Of a stretch of 64,000 nt of DNA, positions 17,101 to 26,126 are shown piece by piece. Where the stretch lies: NCBI GenBank assembly GCA_030054095.1, contig JASGCO010000017.1, forward strand, positions 1 through 64,000, read 5' to 3'. Each line of letters opens with the position of its first letter. The stretch's first letter is position 1. This DNA is from Sediminibacterium sp. (GTDB lineage Bacteria; Bacteroidota; Bacteroidia; B-17B0; Aurantibacillaceae). The notes beneath the pieces are model-generated. The model was not told the DNA's origin. It made no database searches and saw only the letters and a program-made list of their open reading frames with translations. A program made the translations under genes and the position numbers.

Positions 17101-17508
17101 ATGATACCGGCCCGAGGCGAGAAGTTAAAAATAAGTAGTAATCCGGATAACCTGAGGTTAGTAGAACGTTTAATAGAAGACGTCTGTCAGGTGTATAATG
17201 TGCAGGAAGATTATTACGGAAACATTTTAATTGCAGTTACCGAAGCGTTTAACAATGCCGTACAACATGGTAATCAAGGCAATCCTGATAAAAGCGTAAT
17301 GATTGGTTTCGAAAACCGCGACGAATTACTCGTGTTCAGTGTTACCGACGAAGGTCCCGGATTCGATTATCAGAATTTACCCGACCCTACTGACCCCGCC
17401 AATATCGAAAAAATAAGTGGCAGGGGAGTGTTTTTAATGAAAAACCTTGCGGATAAGGTCGAATTTCAGCAAAACGGAAAAGAAGTATTACTCGGATTCA
17501 GGAATTAG
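17101..17508 (+). CDS. RsbW-like ATP-binding protein (HATPase_c_2)
   Basis: This 135-aa single-domain GHKL ATPase resembles anti-sigma-factor kinases of the RsbW/SpoIIAB class. The N box EAFNNAVQHGN lies at about residues 46-56, the G1 box DEGPGFD at about 82-88, and a GRGVFLMKNLADKVEF block at about 102-117. The family phosphorylates a STAS-domain antagonist or binds a sigma factor; neither partner is encoded nearby. A SpoIIE-type phosphatase, the usual opposing enzyme, is encoded at 42523-45684. The gene starts 10 bp after the DUF4175 stop and converges with mutS, with 8 bp between them and no strong terminator visible. Confidence 0.85.
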   Translation: MIPARGEKLKISSNPDNLRLVERLIEDVCQVYNVQEDYYGNILIAVTEAFNNAVQHGNQGNPDKSVMIGFENRDELLVFSVTDEGPGFDYQNLPDPTDPANIEKISGRGVFLMKNLADKVEFQQNGKEVLLGFRN

Positions 17509-17516
17509 TTTAAAAA

Positions 17517-20153
17517 CTATCCACCTACCAGACTCTTTATCTCATTCAACTTTAACAAGGCCTCTACCGGTGTTAAGGTATTAATATCCATTTTCAGTAA
17601 ATCGTGCTTAATCTGTTCCAGCACAGGATCATCCAACTGAAAAAAACTTAACTGCATAGCACCGTCTCGCATGGTAGCATCCTCCGAAGCCGCAATAGAC
17701 GAAGCTGACAGCGAAGGTTGCCCCACCAGTTCCGCCTCATGTTCCTTCTCTAGTTTCTTCAGAATCGTGTTTGCCCTTTCCACCACAGCGGGCGGCATGC
17801 CTGCCATACGAGCCACATGTATTCCAAAACTATGCTCACTGCCTCCCTCCTTTAGTTTACGCAGGAAAATAATTTTATTGTTACTCTCCTTTACACTCAC
17901 ATTAAAGTTTTTGATCCGCTGAAACACGTTAGTCATCTCATTCAGTTCGTGGTAGTGCGTTGCAAATAGCGTTTTAGCACGGTGTTCCGGATGGTTGTGA
18001 ATGTATTCCGCAATGCTCCAGGCAATAGAAATACCATCGTAGGTAGAAGTTCCCCGCCCAATCTCATCCAGCAATACCAGACTCCGGTTGCTCAGGTTAT
18101 TCAAAATACTGGCGGTTTCATTCATCTCCACCATAAACGTTGACTCGCCCGAAGAAATGTTATCTGTAGCGCCCACACGCGTAAAAATCTTATCAACAAT
18201 ACCAATGTCCGCTTTTTCAGCCGGTACAAAACTGCCCATCTGCGCCAATAACACAATTAAAGCCGTTTGCCGTAACAAAGCCGATTTACCACTCATGTTA
18301 GGTCCCGTAATCATAATCACCTGCGTGGTTTCCGTATCCAGAAACACCGAGTTCGATACATACTCCGTCCCTAAAGGCAACTGCTGCTCAATTACCGGGT
18401 GGCGACCTTCTACAATGTTTAGTTCAAAACTATCGTTAAGACCAGGCTTTGTATAATGATGTTCAGTGGCTAAGGTGGCAAATCCGCTCAGCACATCCAA
18501 TCGCGCCAGCACCGAAGCATTCAGCTGAATAGCGGGAATAAATTCCAGCAAGCTATGCACCAACTGTTCAAACAATTGCTGCTCTATGGTTTGAATGCGA
18601 CCCTCCGCTCCCAGAATTTTTTCTTCATAGGTTTTTAATTCAGGCGTAATGTAACGCTCGGCATTGGTCAACGTTTGCTTACGGATCCAGTCGCCGGGCA
18701 CTTTATCTTTATGCGTATTGGTTACCTCCAGGTAGTACCCAAACACATTATTATAGGCAATTTTAAGAGACGGTATTCCCGTGGCTTCGCTTTCACGCTG
18801 CTGCATCTGTAACAGGTAATCTTTGCCACTGTAGGCAATGCTGCGCAATTCATCCAGTTCCGCATTCACCCCTGCTTTTATCGCATCTCCCTTTAAAATA
18901 TTTACGGGCGCTTCTTCATTTAACTCCGTTTCTAAACGTTCCGCAATGCGTTCACACGGGTCGAGTTGCCCTACCAAACCGCCAAATACCGCATCCGGCA
19001 AAGTGCTCAACGTATCGCGCAACATTTTTATAATGTAAAGCGATTTTTTTAACTGCACCAGCTCCCGCGGATTAATGCGGGCCGCAGCCACCTTAGAAAT
19101 AAGACGTTCCAGATCGCCCGTTTCCTTTAATAAGCCAATAATGGTATGCGCGGCCTCACGGTGCTGTACAAAATACGCTACCGTTTGCAAACGTTCTTCA
19201 ATAAGGTCTTTTTGCTTTAATGGTAAAGCCAGCCAGCGTTTCAACAAACGCGATCCCGGCGGACTCACGGTTTTATCAATAATATCAATCAGCGAACGTC
19301 CGTTTTCACTATTCGACCCATACAACTCCAGGTTACGGATCGTAAAGCGGTCGAGCCACACGTATTGCTCTTCTTCGATGCGGCTAACCTTGGTAATGTG
19401 TTGCAAACGGTCGTGCTTGGTCTCGCCCAGATAATGTAAAATAGCGCCACAACTGCAAATGGCTAACCGCAACTCCTCAATGCCAAAACCCTTCAGCGAG
19501 TTGGTACCAAAATGGCGGGTCAGGGCTTCATATCCGTATTCGTAGGTAAACGCCCAGTCATCCAGTCCAAAGCTGTATATCTTATCGCCTATTAACTGTT
19601 GAAGCGCCGAACGCTTTTGCTTTTCAAATAAAATTTCATTCGGCTTAAAATTCTGAATCAGGCGGTCAATCATGTTTAAATGCCCCTGTGCAACCAGGAA
19701 CTCTCCCGTAGAAACATCCAGAAACGATACCCCCGCCTGTTCCTTATCAATATGCAAACTTGCCAGAAAATTATTTTGCTGATGACTTAGTACCTTGTCG
19801 TTAAAACTCACCCCAGGTGTTACCAACTCTGTAATTCCCCGCTTCACAATCCCCTTTACCATTTTCGGGTCTTCGAGCTGATCGCAAATAGCCACCCGGT
19901 AACCCGCCTTTACCAGTTTAGGAAGGTACGCGTCGAGCGAATGGTGCGGAAACCCCGCCAGTTCCTTATTTTCGCCCCCGTTATTACGCTTGGTGAGTAC
20001 AATGCCCAGCACTTTCGATGCCTTTACCGCGTCTTCCCCAAAGGTTTCGTAAAAATCACCCACCCGAAACAACAAAATAGCATCCGGATATTTTGCTTTA
20101 ATACTGTTGTATTGTTTCATTAACGGTGTTTCCTTGTCTGCACTTTTAGCCAT
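17517..20153 (-). CDS. mutS: DNA mismatch repair protein MutS
   Basis: This protein recognises mismatches and small loops in DNA and starts repair. It is 878 aa, close to the usual 850-880. The mismatch-recognition Phe-x-Glu motif is in [11 protein letters not shown] near the N terminus. The ATPase has Walker A GPNMSGKS at about residue 617, the [12 protein letters not shown] block, Walker [17 protein letters not shown] and FATHYHEL. The Gly-x-Phe-Gly-like [11 protein letters not shown] follows. It is monocistronic in view: the neighbours on both sides are on the plus strand. Confidence 0.98.
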   Translation of the reverse strand: MAKSADKETPLMKQYNSIKAKYPDAILLFRVGDFYETFGEDAVKASKVLGIVLTKRNNGGENKELAGFPHHSLDAYLPKLVKAGYRVAICDQLEDPKMVKGIVKRGITELVTPGVSFNDKVLSHQQNNFLASLHIDKEQAGVSFLDVSTGEFLVAQGHLNMIDRLIQNFKPNEILFEKQKRSALQQLIGDKIYSFGLDDWAFTYEYGYEALTRHFGTNSLKGFGIEELRLAICSCGAILHYLGETKHDRLQHITKVSRIEEEQYVWLDRFTIRNLELYGSNSENGRSLIDIIDKTVSPPGSRLLKRWLALPLKQKDLIEERLQTVAYFVQHREAAHTIIGLLKETGDLERLISKVAAARINPRELVQLKKSLYIIKMLRDTLSTLPDAVFGGLVGQLDPCERIAERLETELNEEAPVNILKGDAIKAGVNAELDELRSIAYSGKDYLLQMQQRESEATGIPSLKIAYNNVFGYYLEVTNTHKDKVPGDWIRKQTLTNAERYITPELKTYEEKILGAEGRIQTIEQQLFEQLVHSLLEFIPAIQLNASVLARLDVLSGFATLATEHHYTKPGLNDSFELNIVEGRHPVIEQQLPLGTEYVSNSVFLDTETTQVIMITGPNMSGKSALLRQTALIVLLAQMGSFVPAEKADIGIVDKIFTRVGATDNISSGESTFMVEMNETASILNNLSNRSLVLLDEIGRGTSTYDGISIAWSIAEYIHNHPEHRAKTLFATHYHELNEMTNVFQRIKNFNVSVKESNNKIIFLRKLKEGGSEHSFGIHVARMAGMPPAVVERANTILKKLEKEHEAELVGQPSLSASSIAASEDATMRDGAMQLSFFQLDDPVLEQIKHDLLKMDINTLTPVEALLKLNEIKSLVGG

Positions 20154-21070
20154 AGACCTTAAATTTAGGGCTTTAGGGGCGGGTTCAAAAAGGGATTTAT
20201 AAACAAATAATTCTCAGGTAAACTCCGGATCAGAGGCTTTTGGCGGCCTCCCCGGTACCCATCGCTCACCTTTTCCTCGCACTGGGCCTGAATATCGGTC
20301 AAAACGGATATGTGCCCGATATTATAGGCACTACATTTTTACAGTTACAATACCCTTATGCGCGCTCCCTTTGTAAGTAACCCAACTAACAATCTCATGC
20401 TTCTACTTTATTCATTTCTCCATTTACTACTCCAGAAAGCATTTAAGTTATTCTCTTTTTCCGATATAATTTCCTGCCATTAATTCTTACCCATTCCAAC
20501 ATAATTTACTCTTTACATTCTAAATAGCATAATCAACCCCATGATCGCCTCTGAAAATTCTATCAGGGCGTTTATCGGCTATTTACTGTATTTTGTGGGC
20601 TCTGTTTTAGCATTAATAATTTTTTTTGGACTTCTGATTTATTTTCTCCAACTTTATTACAACATTCCTTTTTACAACAACCGTCGCAATATTCGACATA
20701 ACACATTTACTTATGAAATACGTTTCGCACATGGAAAAAGAAGTGTTGTTTTGGTCTTTCCTTACAAACTCCAATTACAACTACTTTCCGGGAAGTGAAA
20801 TTAGTCCCGGAATTACACAGCACACTAAACACAACTGCAATAAGAAACCAAATCGAAAGCGATTTAAACAACTGATAGAAAAAATTAAAGGAATAATAAA
20901 AACAATTTTTTCCGCACAGGCTTTGAGAAAATACTGAGAATTTAAGCTCTCCGATTGCTTACTTTAAAAATAAAAGCAGACAGATTAAAATACATAGCCT
21001 GTCCTGCGCGCACTTTCCATTCCAACTACATACATATTACCCAATAAAAAACGTAAATTAGGCCCGTAAA
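20154..21070. other. Long intergenic region with possible gene remnants
   Basis: These 917 bp between divergent mutS and the flavoprotein gene lack a supported gene. At 20217-20382 an open stretch without a good start codon reads, in part, FLALGLNIGQNGYVPDIIG and is more G+C-rich than its surroundings, so it may be a decayed gene end. At 20541-20798 and 20713-20937 two short overlapping frames occur in A+T-rich DNA. TAAATTTA just upstream of the mutS start could be its -7 element. Confidence 0.4.
20541..20798 (+). CDS. Possible small membrane protein (doubtful)
   Basis: This 85-aa ATG frame has one strong hydrophobic span (residues about 10-40, including LALIIFFGLLIYFLQLYY) followed by an Arg/Asn-rich tail. 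I do not recognise it. A second frame (20713-20937) overlaps its end, which is compatible with a frameshifted remnant or with chance. There is no clear ribosome-binding site or operon context. Confidence 0.2.
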   Translation: MIASENSIRAFIGYLLYFVGSVLALIIFFGLLIYFLQLYYNIPFYNNRRNIRHNTFTYEIRFAHGKRSVVLVFPYKLQLQLLSGK

Positions 21071-22546
21071 ATGGAACATTTTGATTTGGTTGTAATTGGC
21101 GGAGGGCCCAGTGGATATGCCGGAGCCATGCGTGCCATTGATTTTAAAAAGAAAGTGCTGCTGGTTGAAAAACACAAAATCGGCGGTGCAGGGGTTTACG
21201 ATGGGGTGTTAACCTCCAAAACCCTTTGGGAATACGCACTTAAAGTAGCGTCAGTTCGGGATCTTATTCCCGATTATGAAGTAAGTTTTGCCGACACCTC
21301 AAACACCGTAAACGAAGCGGTATTCGAACGCAAAACGCAAATGACCGTTCACCTTCAGTTATTACAAAAACAGGAAAACCGTTTGTTCTACTACGAAAAA
21401 GGAACCGCCTATTTACGCGATAAGCATACAGTACAAATTACCAAAGAAGACGGACAGGTAAAAACGGTTAGCGCCGATTTTATTCTGATTGCCACCGGAT
21501 CGCGACCCCGCATTCCGGCCAACATTCAGGTAGATGAACAAACCATTTTAACCAGCGATGGGGTTAAAAACCTGAAACACTTTCCTAAAAGCATGGTGGT
21601 GTTAGGCGCCGGTGTGGTGGGTTGCGAGTTTGCTACCATTTTTAGTTTACTAGGTAAAACTAAAGTTTTTCTCATCGATAAAGCCGATCGCATTCTTCCG
21701 TTTGAAGATAAAGACGTTACCGATATTATTAAACATAATCTCGAATTACACGATGCCAACGTTCACCAGGGCGCTTCGCTTAAACGCATGGACATAAAAG
21801 ATGGTGAAGTAGAATACGAACTGGAATTTAAAGACGGGCATACCGAAATATTACGTGTAGAAAAAGCATTGGTAAGTATTGGCCGCGTGCCCAACATAGA
21901 AAACCTTGGACTCGAAAATGTAGGAGTAACCCTCAACGAACGGGGCAGCATTGCCGATACCGATACGCAAACCAACATCAGCAACATTTACGCGGCCGGC
22001 GATGTTACCACCGAAATGGCCCTGGTAAATGTGGGTGAGCGGGAGGCGCGGCACGCCGTTGTGCGTATGTTTGGTCCTACCATTAAACCACTCACCTACC
22101 AGAATATTTCTACCATTATGTTCCTTTACCCCGAAGTAGCCGCAGTAGGCTACAACGAACAGGAACTTGTAAAAAAGAACATTCCGCATAAAGTGGTGAA
22201 ACTCGATTTCAGCACCAATGCCCGCGCCATTGCTATGCGCAAAACAAAAGGCTTTTTTAAAATTATTGTTACCAACGACAGCGGCATGCGTATTTTGGGA
22301 ATGCGAGCGGTAGGCGAACATGCCAGCAGTGCCATTCAGGCCGTAGCGTACCTTATTCATACCAATCAGGGCATACGCGAGCTGGCCGACATGATGCACC
22401 CGCACCCCAGTATTATTGAAGGCGTTCAGGAATGCTTACGCATGTTACTGAACAAATCCATTTACAAACCCTATATTTTTAAAGACCGTTTAAAATGCTA
22501 CGTTTGCGAAAACGGTAATTGCACCCCTATTGAACATTTAAATTAA
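21071..22546 (+). CDS. Pyridine nucleotide-disulfide oxidoreductase-fold flavoprotein lacking the redox disulfide
   Basis: This 491-aa protein has the class I flavoprotein layout of dihydrolipoyl dehydrogenase: FAD-binding GGGPSG at residues 10-15, NAD-binding GAGVVGCEFA in the middle, a second FAD motif NIYAAGDV, a dimerisation domain and the C-terminal HPHPSIIE block (His445, Glu450). The usual GGTCxxxxC site reads GGAGVYDGVLTSK, with Gly41 and Val46 in place of both cysteines, so dithiol chemistry at that site is not possible. A C-terminal tail adds CYVCENGNC (Cys476, 479, 484). It is 12 bp upstream of an enoyl-CoA hydratase relative. It may act as a quinone reductase, transhydrogenase or other NAD(P)H oxidoreductase; it is not a normal lipoamide dehydrogenase. 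Confidence 0.8.
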   Translation: MEHFDLVVIGGGPSGYAGAMRAIDFKKKVLLVEKHKIGGAGVYDGVLTSKTLWEYALKVASVRDLIPDYEVSFADTSNTVNEAVFERKTQMTVHLQLLQKQENRLFYYEKGTAYLRDKHTVQITKEDGQVKTVSADFILIATGSRPRIPANIQVDEQTILTSDGVKNLKHFPKSMVVLGAGVVGCEFATIFSLLGKTKVFLIDKADRILPFEDKDVTDIIKHNLELHDANVHQGASLKRMDIKDGEVEYELEFKDGHTEILRVEKALVSIGRVPNIENLGLENVGVTLNERGSIADTDTQTNISNIYAAGDVTTEMALVNVGEREARHAVVRMFGPTIKPLTYQNISTIMFLYPEVAAVGYNEQELVKKNIPHKVVKLDFSTNARAIAMRKTKGFFKIIVTNDSGMRILGMRAVGEHASSAIQAVAYLIHTNQGIRELADMMHPHPSIIEGVQECLRMLLNKSIYKPYIFKDRLKCYVCENGNCTPIEHLN

Positions 22547-22558
22547 ACAAAACATAGT

Positions 22559-23314
22559 ATGGAAGCATTTGTAAAATCAGACATTAAAAATGGCATTGGC
22601 ACCATTACCTTTTATCACCCGCAAAGCAACAGCATGCCCGGCTTTCAGCTGCGCGCGCTGGCCGAAGAGGTAACCAAACTGGGCAATAATCCAGAAGCAA
22701 AAGTCATTGTACTAAAAAGCGAAGGCGATAAAGCCTTTTGCGCCGGTGCCAGTTTCGATGAACTCATCAGTATTAAAGATCTGGAAACAGGAACTCAGTT
22801 TTTCAGCGGGTTTGCCGGTGTTATCAATGCCATGCGCAAAGCCCCTAAATTTGTGATTGTGCGCGTACAAGGCAAAGCGGTAGGCGGTGGCGTGGGCATT
22901 GCCAGCAGCGGCGATTATACGTTTGGTGTAGCGGGCGCTTCGGTTAAACTGAGCGAACTGGCGGTGGGCATTGGTCCGTTTGTGGTAGGCCCGGCAGTAG
23001 AACGTAAAATAGGCAAAAGCGCGTTTTGCGAACTTACCATTAACGCTACCGAATGGCGTAGTGCGCAGTGGGCCAACGAAAAAGGCTTATACACTGATTT
23101 ATACGATACCGTAGGCGATATGGATAAAGCCATTGCCGGTTTAGCCGAACGTTTAGCGGCCAGTAATCCGGAAGCGATGGCCATGCTTAAAAAAATTATG
23201 TGGGAAGGTTGCGAGCACTGGGATCAGTTATTACTGGAGCGTGCCGGCATGAGTGGAAAACTGGTGTTAAGTGATTTTACGGTGCAGGCCATTAATAAGT
23301 TTAAGGGGAAGTAA
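22559..23314 (+). CDS. Enoyl-CoA hydratase/isomerase family protein
   Basis: This 251-aa crotonase-fold protein has the oxyanion-hole blocks FCAGASFDEL (about residues 60-70) and QGKAVGGGVGIASSGDY (about 103-119). It is of normal length and has no transit or signal sequence. The catalytic Glu positions of hydratases are not clear from the motifs, so it may be a hydratase, isomerase or phenylacetate-type PaaG/PaaB relative. It directly follows the disulfide-less flavoprotein, which suggests they act in one acyl-CoA pathway. A bidirectional terminator follows. Confidence 0.85.
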   Translation: MEAFVKSDIKNGIGTITFYHPQSNSMPGFQLRALAEEVTKLGNNPEAKVIVLKSEGDKAFCAGASFDELISIKDLETGTQFFSGFAGVINAMRKAPKFVIVRVQGKAVGGGVGIASSGDYTFGVAGASVKLSELAVGIGPFVVGPAVERKIGKSAFCELTINATEWRSAQWANEKGLYTDLYDTVGDMDKAIAGLAERLAASNPEAMAMLKKIMWEGCEHWDQLLLERAGMSGKLVLSDFTVQAINKFKGK

Positions 23315-23333
23315 TTCTTTTGATCTAAAATAC

Positions 23334-23365
23334 AAAAGGCGAAATGATGTACCATTTCGCTTTTT
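23334..23365. terminator. Bidirectional terminator between convergent genes
   Basis: The stem gcgaaatg/catttcgc at 23339-23360 is flanked by AAAA on one side and TTTTT on the other, so it can end both the enoyl-CoA hydratase transcript (plus) and the folE transcript (minus). Confidence 0.8.
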
Positions 23366-23388
23366 ACTTTTGCTGTAAATACAGATCA

Positions 23389-24108
23389 CTAATAACTCGT
23401 CTTTAATTCCAAATATTTTAAAAATTCCTGACGCGTAGCTTCCTGCTCAAATTTTCCACCATAAAAACTGGTAACGGTAGCGGAGTTGATATCCTGCACC
23501 CCTCTTGAACTCACGCATAAATGTTTGGCATCAATAATAACCGCTACATCATCGGTTTGCAATACCTTTTGCAGTTCTTTGGCAATTTGTACGGTTAACC
23601 GTTCCTGAACCTGCGGACGTTTTGCAAAATACTGAACCACCCTGTTCAGCTTACTTAAGCCAATTACTTTTCCGTTTGAAATGTACGCCACGTGTGCCTT
23701 TCCAAAGATGGGCACAAAATGATGTTCGCAATTACTGAAAAAGGTAATATCCTTTTCTACCAGCATCTGATTATAGCGGTACTTGTTTTCGAACAAGGCA
23801 ATTTTTGGCTTATTGGCAGGATTCAGGCCACTGAAAATTTCCTTTACATACATTTTGGCAACACGTTGAGGCGTTCCTTTCAGACTATCGTCCGTAAGGT
23901 CAAGGCCAAGCGTTTCCATGATTTGTGTAAAGTGATGCGCGATTTGTTCTATCTTTTCATCATCATTTTTATCAAAAGCATTTGCTTTCATGGGTGTATC
24001 TATTCCGGTGCTCAAATGCTCGTCTCCTATCTCTTCGGCGCTTAATTCACTAAGGGCTATTTTGTTATCAGCCAACAGGGAATTCAACAAAATTTCTTTC
24101 TGTTTCAT
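23389..24108 (-). CDS. folE: GTP cyclohydrolase I
   Basis: This enzyme converts GTP to 7,8-dihydroneopterin triphosphate, the first step to folate and other pterins. It is 239 aa. Zinc and active-site residues are in NCEHHFVPIFGKAHVAY and KHLCVSSRGV; the LDLTDDSLKGTPQRVAKMY block is typical of Bacteroidota FolE. The upstream ATG at 24108 is kept because the segment EIGDEHLSTGIDTPMKANAF resembles the N terminus of relatives. With this start the gene overlaps the end of the upstream PTPS/QueD gene by 41 bp, so translation is probably coupled. Confidence 0.95.
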   Translation of the reverse strand: MKQKEILLNSLLADNKIALSELSAEEIGDEHLSTGIDTPMKANAFDKNDDEKIEQIAHHFTQIMETLGLDLTDDSLKGTPQRVAKMYVKEIFSGLNPANKPKIALFENKYRYNQMLVEKDITFFSNCEHHFVPIFGKAHVAYISNGKVIGLSKLNRVVQYFAKRPQVQERLTVQIAKELQKVLQTDDVAVIIDAKHLCVSSRGVQDINSATVTSFYGGKFEQEATRQEFLKYLELKTSY

Positions 24109-24487
24109 AAAGCATTAATTTTAAATCGTAACGGCTATCTATCTGTTTCCGTAAAATATCGTAGATAACCATTACAATATTTTCCGCTGTTGGGTTCAAA
24201 TTTTTGAAATAGTCTGTATCGAGGTTGAGGTTACGGTGATCAAATACCTCCAGAACATGCACTTTTACCAAATCGCTTAAAATTTTGGTATCAATAACGT
24301 ATCCGGTTTTTTCGTCCACTTCGCCCGTCACTTTCACTATCAGCTCGTAATTATGGCCATGGTAACTGGGATTGTTGCATTTACCAAACAAACGTGCATT
24401 TTCCGCATCACTTAACTGCGGGTTATGCAGTCGGTGCGCTGCATTAAAATGCTCTTTGCGGTAAACCGCTACTTTTCTCTGACTCAT
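24068..24487 (-). CDS. 6-pyruvoyl/6-carboxy tetrahydropterin synthase family
   Basis: This enzyme of 139 aa acts on the product of FolE. Zinc ligands are FNAAHRLHN and the HGH pair; the catalytic Cys is in GKCNNPSYHGH, and FDHRNLNLD with PTAENIVMVIYD follow. The Cys-x5-HGH spacing and flanking residues resemble animal-type 6-pyruvoyltetrahydropterin synthase (GKCNNPNGHGHNY) more than E. coli QueD (Cys-x3-HGH). It may therefore make 6-pyruvoyltetrahydropterin, though a queuosine role is not excluded. The ATG at 24487 is chosen; the longer frame adds 21 unrelated residues. It is the first gene of the pair with folE. Confidence 0.88.
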   Translation of the reverse strand: MSQRKVAVYRKEHFNAAHRLHNPQLSDAENARLFGKCNNPSYHGHNYELIVKVTGEVDEKTGYVIDTKILSDLVKVHVLEVFDHRNLNLDTDYFKNLNPTAENIVMVIYDILRKQIDSRYDLKLMLYETERNFVEFPVG

Positions 24488-24749
24488 AGTATAAAACGAT
24501 AACGTTTTAAAACGCTTGTGTGCCGAAACGGAAGTTTGCCGTCCAAACACTTAAGATAAAATGGTGAGGTTTATCTTTACATTTCAAAATTCTCATCTAA
24601 ACTAATAAACAAAACAATACCTATAATGTTTGGTTTTTGATTTAACCAATTTTGACGTTAGTCTGTTTAATAATCTAAACGTGATTTCTATCAAAGATAA
24701 GACATTTCTATGATAAATCCGCGAACTTAAAGGGTTAACTTTGTGGCTT
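24488..24749. other. Divergent promoter region between PTPS/QueD and hemE
   Basis: These 262 bp hold the hemE -7 element at 24736-24743 and a perfect palindrome cgttttaaaacg at 24503-24514, close to the PTPS start. The palindrome could be an operator, but there is no further support. No RNA structure is recognised. Confidence 0.4.
24736..24743 (+). promoter_or_regulatory. TAnnTTTG -7 element upstream of hemE
   Basis: TAACTTTG is a perfect match to the Bacteroidota -7 consensus. It ends only 6 bp before the hemE ATG at 24750, so a start at the usual distance would give a leaderless or nearly leaderless mRNA. A TTTG at the -33 position is not evident. Confidence 0.5.
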
Positions 24750-25775
24750 ATGCTAAAAAACGATTTACTATTGCGGGCGGCCAATGGCCAAAGTGTGGAG
24801 CGTGTGCCGGTATGGCTTATGCGCCAGGCGGGACGGGTTTTGCCTGAATACCGGGCCACCCGGGCCAAAGCTGCTAATTTTATTGAGTTTGTAAAAAATC
24901 CGGAGCTGGCTGCTGAAGTTACAGTTCAGCCGGTAGATATACTGGGTGTAGATGCCGCCATTGTATTCAGTGATATTTTAGTAATTCCGGAAGCGATGGG
25001 GCTGCCTTATCAAATGATAGAAGCAAAAGGTCCCTGGTTTGAAAAAACAATTAAAAGTGCCGCCGATATTGACGCGCTTAACATTGCGGATGCTAATGAT
25101 TTGAACTACGTTATGCAAGCCTTACAAAAAAGCAAAACGGCATTAAATAATGAAGTACCTCTCATTGGTTTTTGCGGAGCACCATGGACTATTCTGGCTT
25201 ATATGGTAGAAGGCAGTGGCAGCAAAACATTCAGTAAAGCCAAGCAGTTCCTATATACGCAACCCGATCTGGCACATCGTCTGCTGGAGAAGATTACCTT
25301 ATCGTCTATTCAATACCTGAAAGGGCAAATTGAAAGCGGTGCCAATCTTATTCAGTTATTTGACAGCTGGGCCGGCGTACTAAGTGAGTCGCACTTTTAT
25401 GAATTTTCGTTACGGTATATGGAACAGATTTGCGACGCGATTTCGCCACTGGTTCCAGTGACTATTTTTGCCAAAGACGCGCATTACGCGCTGGAGAACA
25501 TTTCCCATACCTCCTGCAATACCATTGGCTTAGACTGGACGATTAATCCGGCTAAAGCGAGGGCGCTTACCGGCACCAAAACCCTTCAGGGAAATGCAGA
25601 TCCCTGCCTGTTATATGCCAATGCAGAAACCATTGTACGTGAAACCACGGCTATGCTGAACGCGTTTGGAAAAGACCGTTACATCTGTAATTTGGGTCAT
25701 GGTCTTTATCCTGATTTACCAAAAGAAAACGTTAAGTTATTTGTAGAAACGGTAAAAAATTTCCGGTACGCCTGA
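24750..25775 (+). CDS. hemE: Uroporphyrinogen decarboxylase
   Basis: This enzyme removes four carboxyl groups from uroporphyrinogen III to give coproporphyrinogen III in haem synthesis. It is 341 aa, the normal length. The N-terminal signature [17 protein letters not shown], the [11 protein letters not shown]sp loop, [16 protein letters not shown] and the C-terminal [15 protein letters not shown] are all in place. The ATG at 24750 is preferred to an in-frame TTG at 24741. It is apparently monocistronic; a dispersed repeat follows. Confidence 0.97.
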   Translation: MLKNDLLLRAANGQSVERVPVWLMRQAGRVLPEYRATRAKAANFIEFVKNPELAAEVTVQPVDILGVDAAIVFSDILVIPEAMGLPYQMIEAKGPWFEKTIKSAADIDALNIADANDLNYVMQALQKSKTALNNEVPLIGFCGAPWTILAYMVEGSGSKTFSKAKQFLYTQPDLAHRLLEKITLSSIQYLKGQIESGANLIQLFDSWAGVLSESHFYEFSLRYMEQICDAISPLVPVTIFAKDAHYALENISHTSCNTIGLDWTINPAKARALTGTKTLQGNADPCLLYANAETIVRETTAMLNAFGKDRYICNLGHGLYPDLPKENVKLFVETVKNFRYA

Positions 25776-25872
25776 TATTAACTGCGAATTAAAGGTTCGG
25801 TTCTGTTTCTAATTTCTATTCATTTTACGTTGGCGTAAGCCTTTACTAATCTTGTATCCGGTTGCGATACAT

Positions 25873-26074
25873 GGCCGAGCGGTTGCAGTGGCAGCCTTGC
25901 ACGGGCTTTTGCGTGTTTTTGCGTGAGCGAGGAGGGGGCAAAAGCCTTGTAGGCTTTTGAGCCGGATTGGAGCCAAGGTAGAAGCCAGCGGAGCCACAGC
26001 AAAATTGGCAAAGTACAAGCAAGCTATAACGGAAAACGCGGTTTTAGCAGAGGCAGCGGGGCAGAAAAACGGCC
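25873..26074 (-). repeat. Dispersed repeat, copy 2 (inverted relative to copy 1)
   Basis: Reverse-complemented, this segment matches 1811-1975: the same gccgttttNct.cccc start, the same accgcgttttNcgttatag and cttgcttgtactttg blocks and the same aaggctgccactgcaaccg end. It has 36 nt more in the middle. It fills most of the 351-bp gap between convergent hemE and nuoN. A 9-bp inverted pair (ggttcggtt at 25794-25802, aaccgaacc at 26103-26111) flanks it, but copy 1 lacks such flanks. Confidence 0.8.
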
Positions 26075-26126
26075 CCAGATAATACTATCAGATTTTGTAA
26101 AAAACCGAACCGGTACTTACTTAAAC

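Noticed and set aside
21851..22405. 184-aa minus-strand open frame
   Set aside because: It is antisense to the flavoprotein gene, which has clear FAD and NAD motifs.
25794..26111. 9-bp inverted pair flanking repeat copy 2, considered as insertion-sequence ends
   Set aside because: Copy 1 has no such flanks, no target duplication is seen and there is no transposase between them; nine matching bases can arise by chance.
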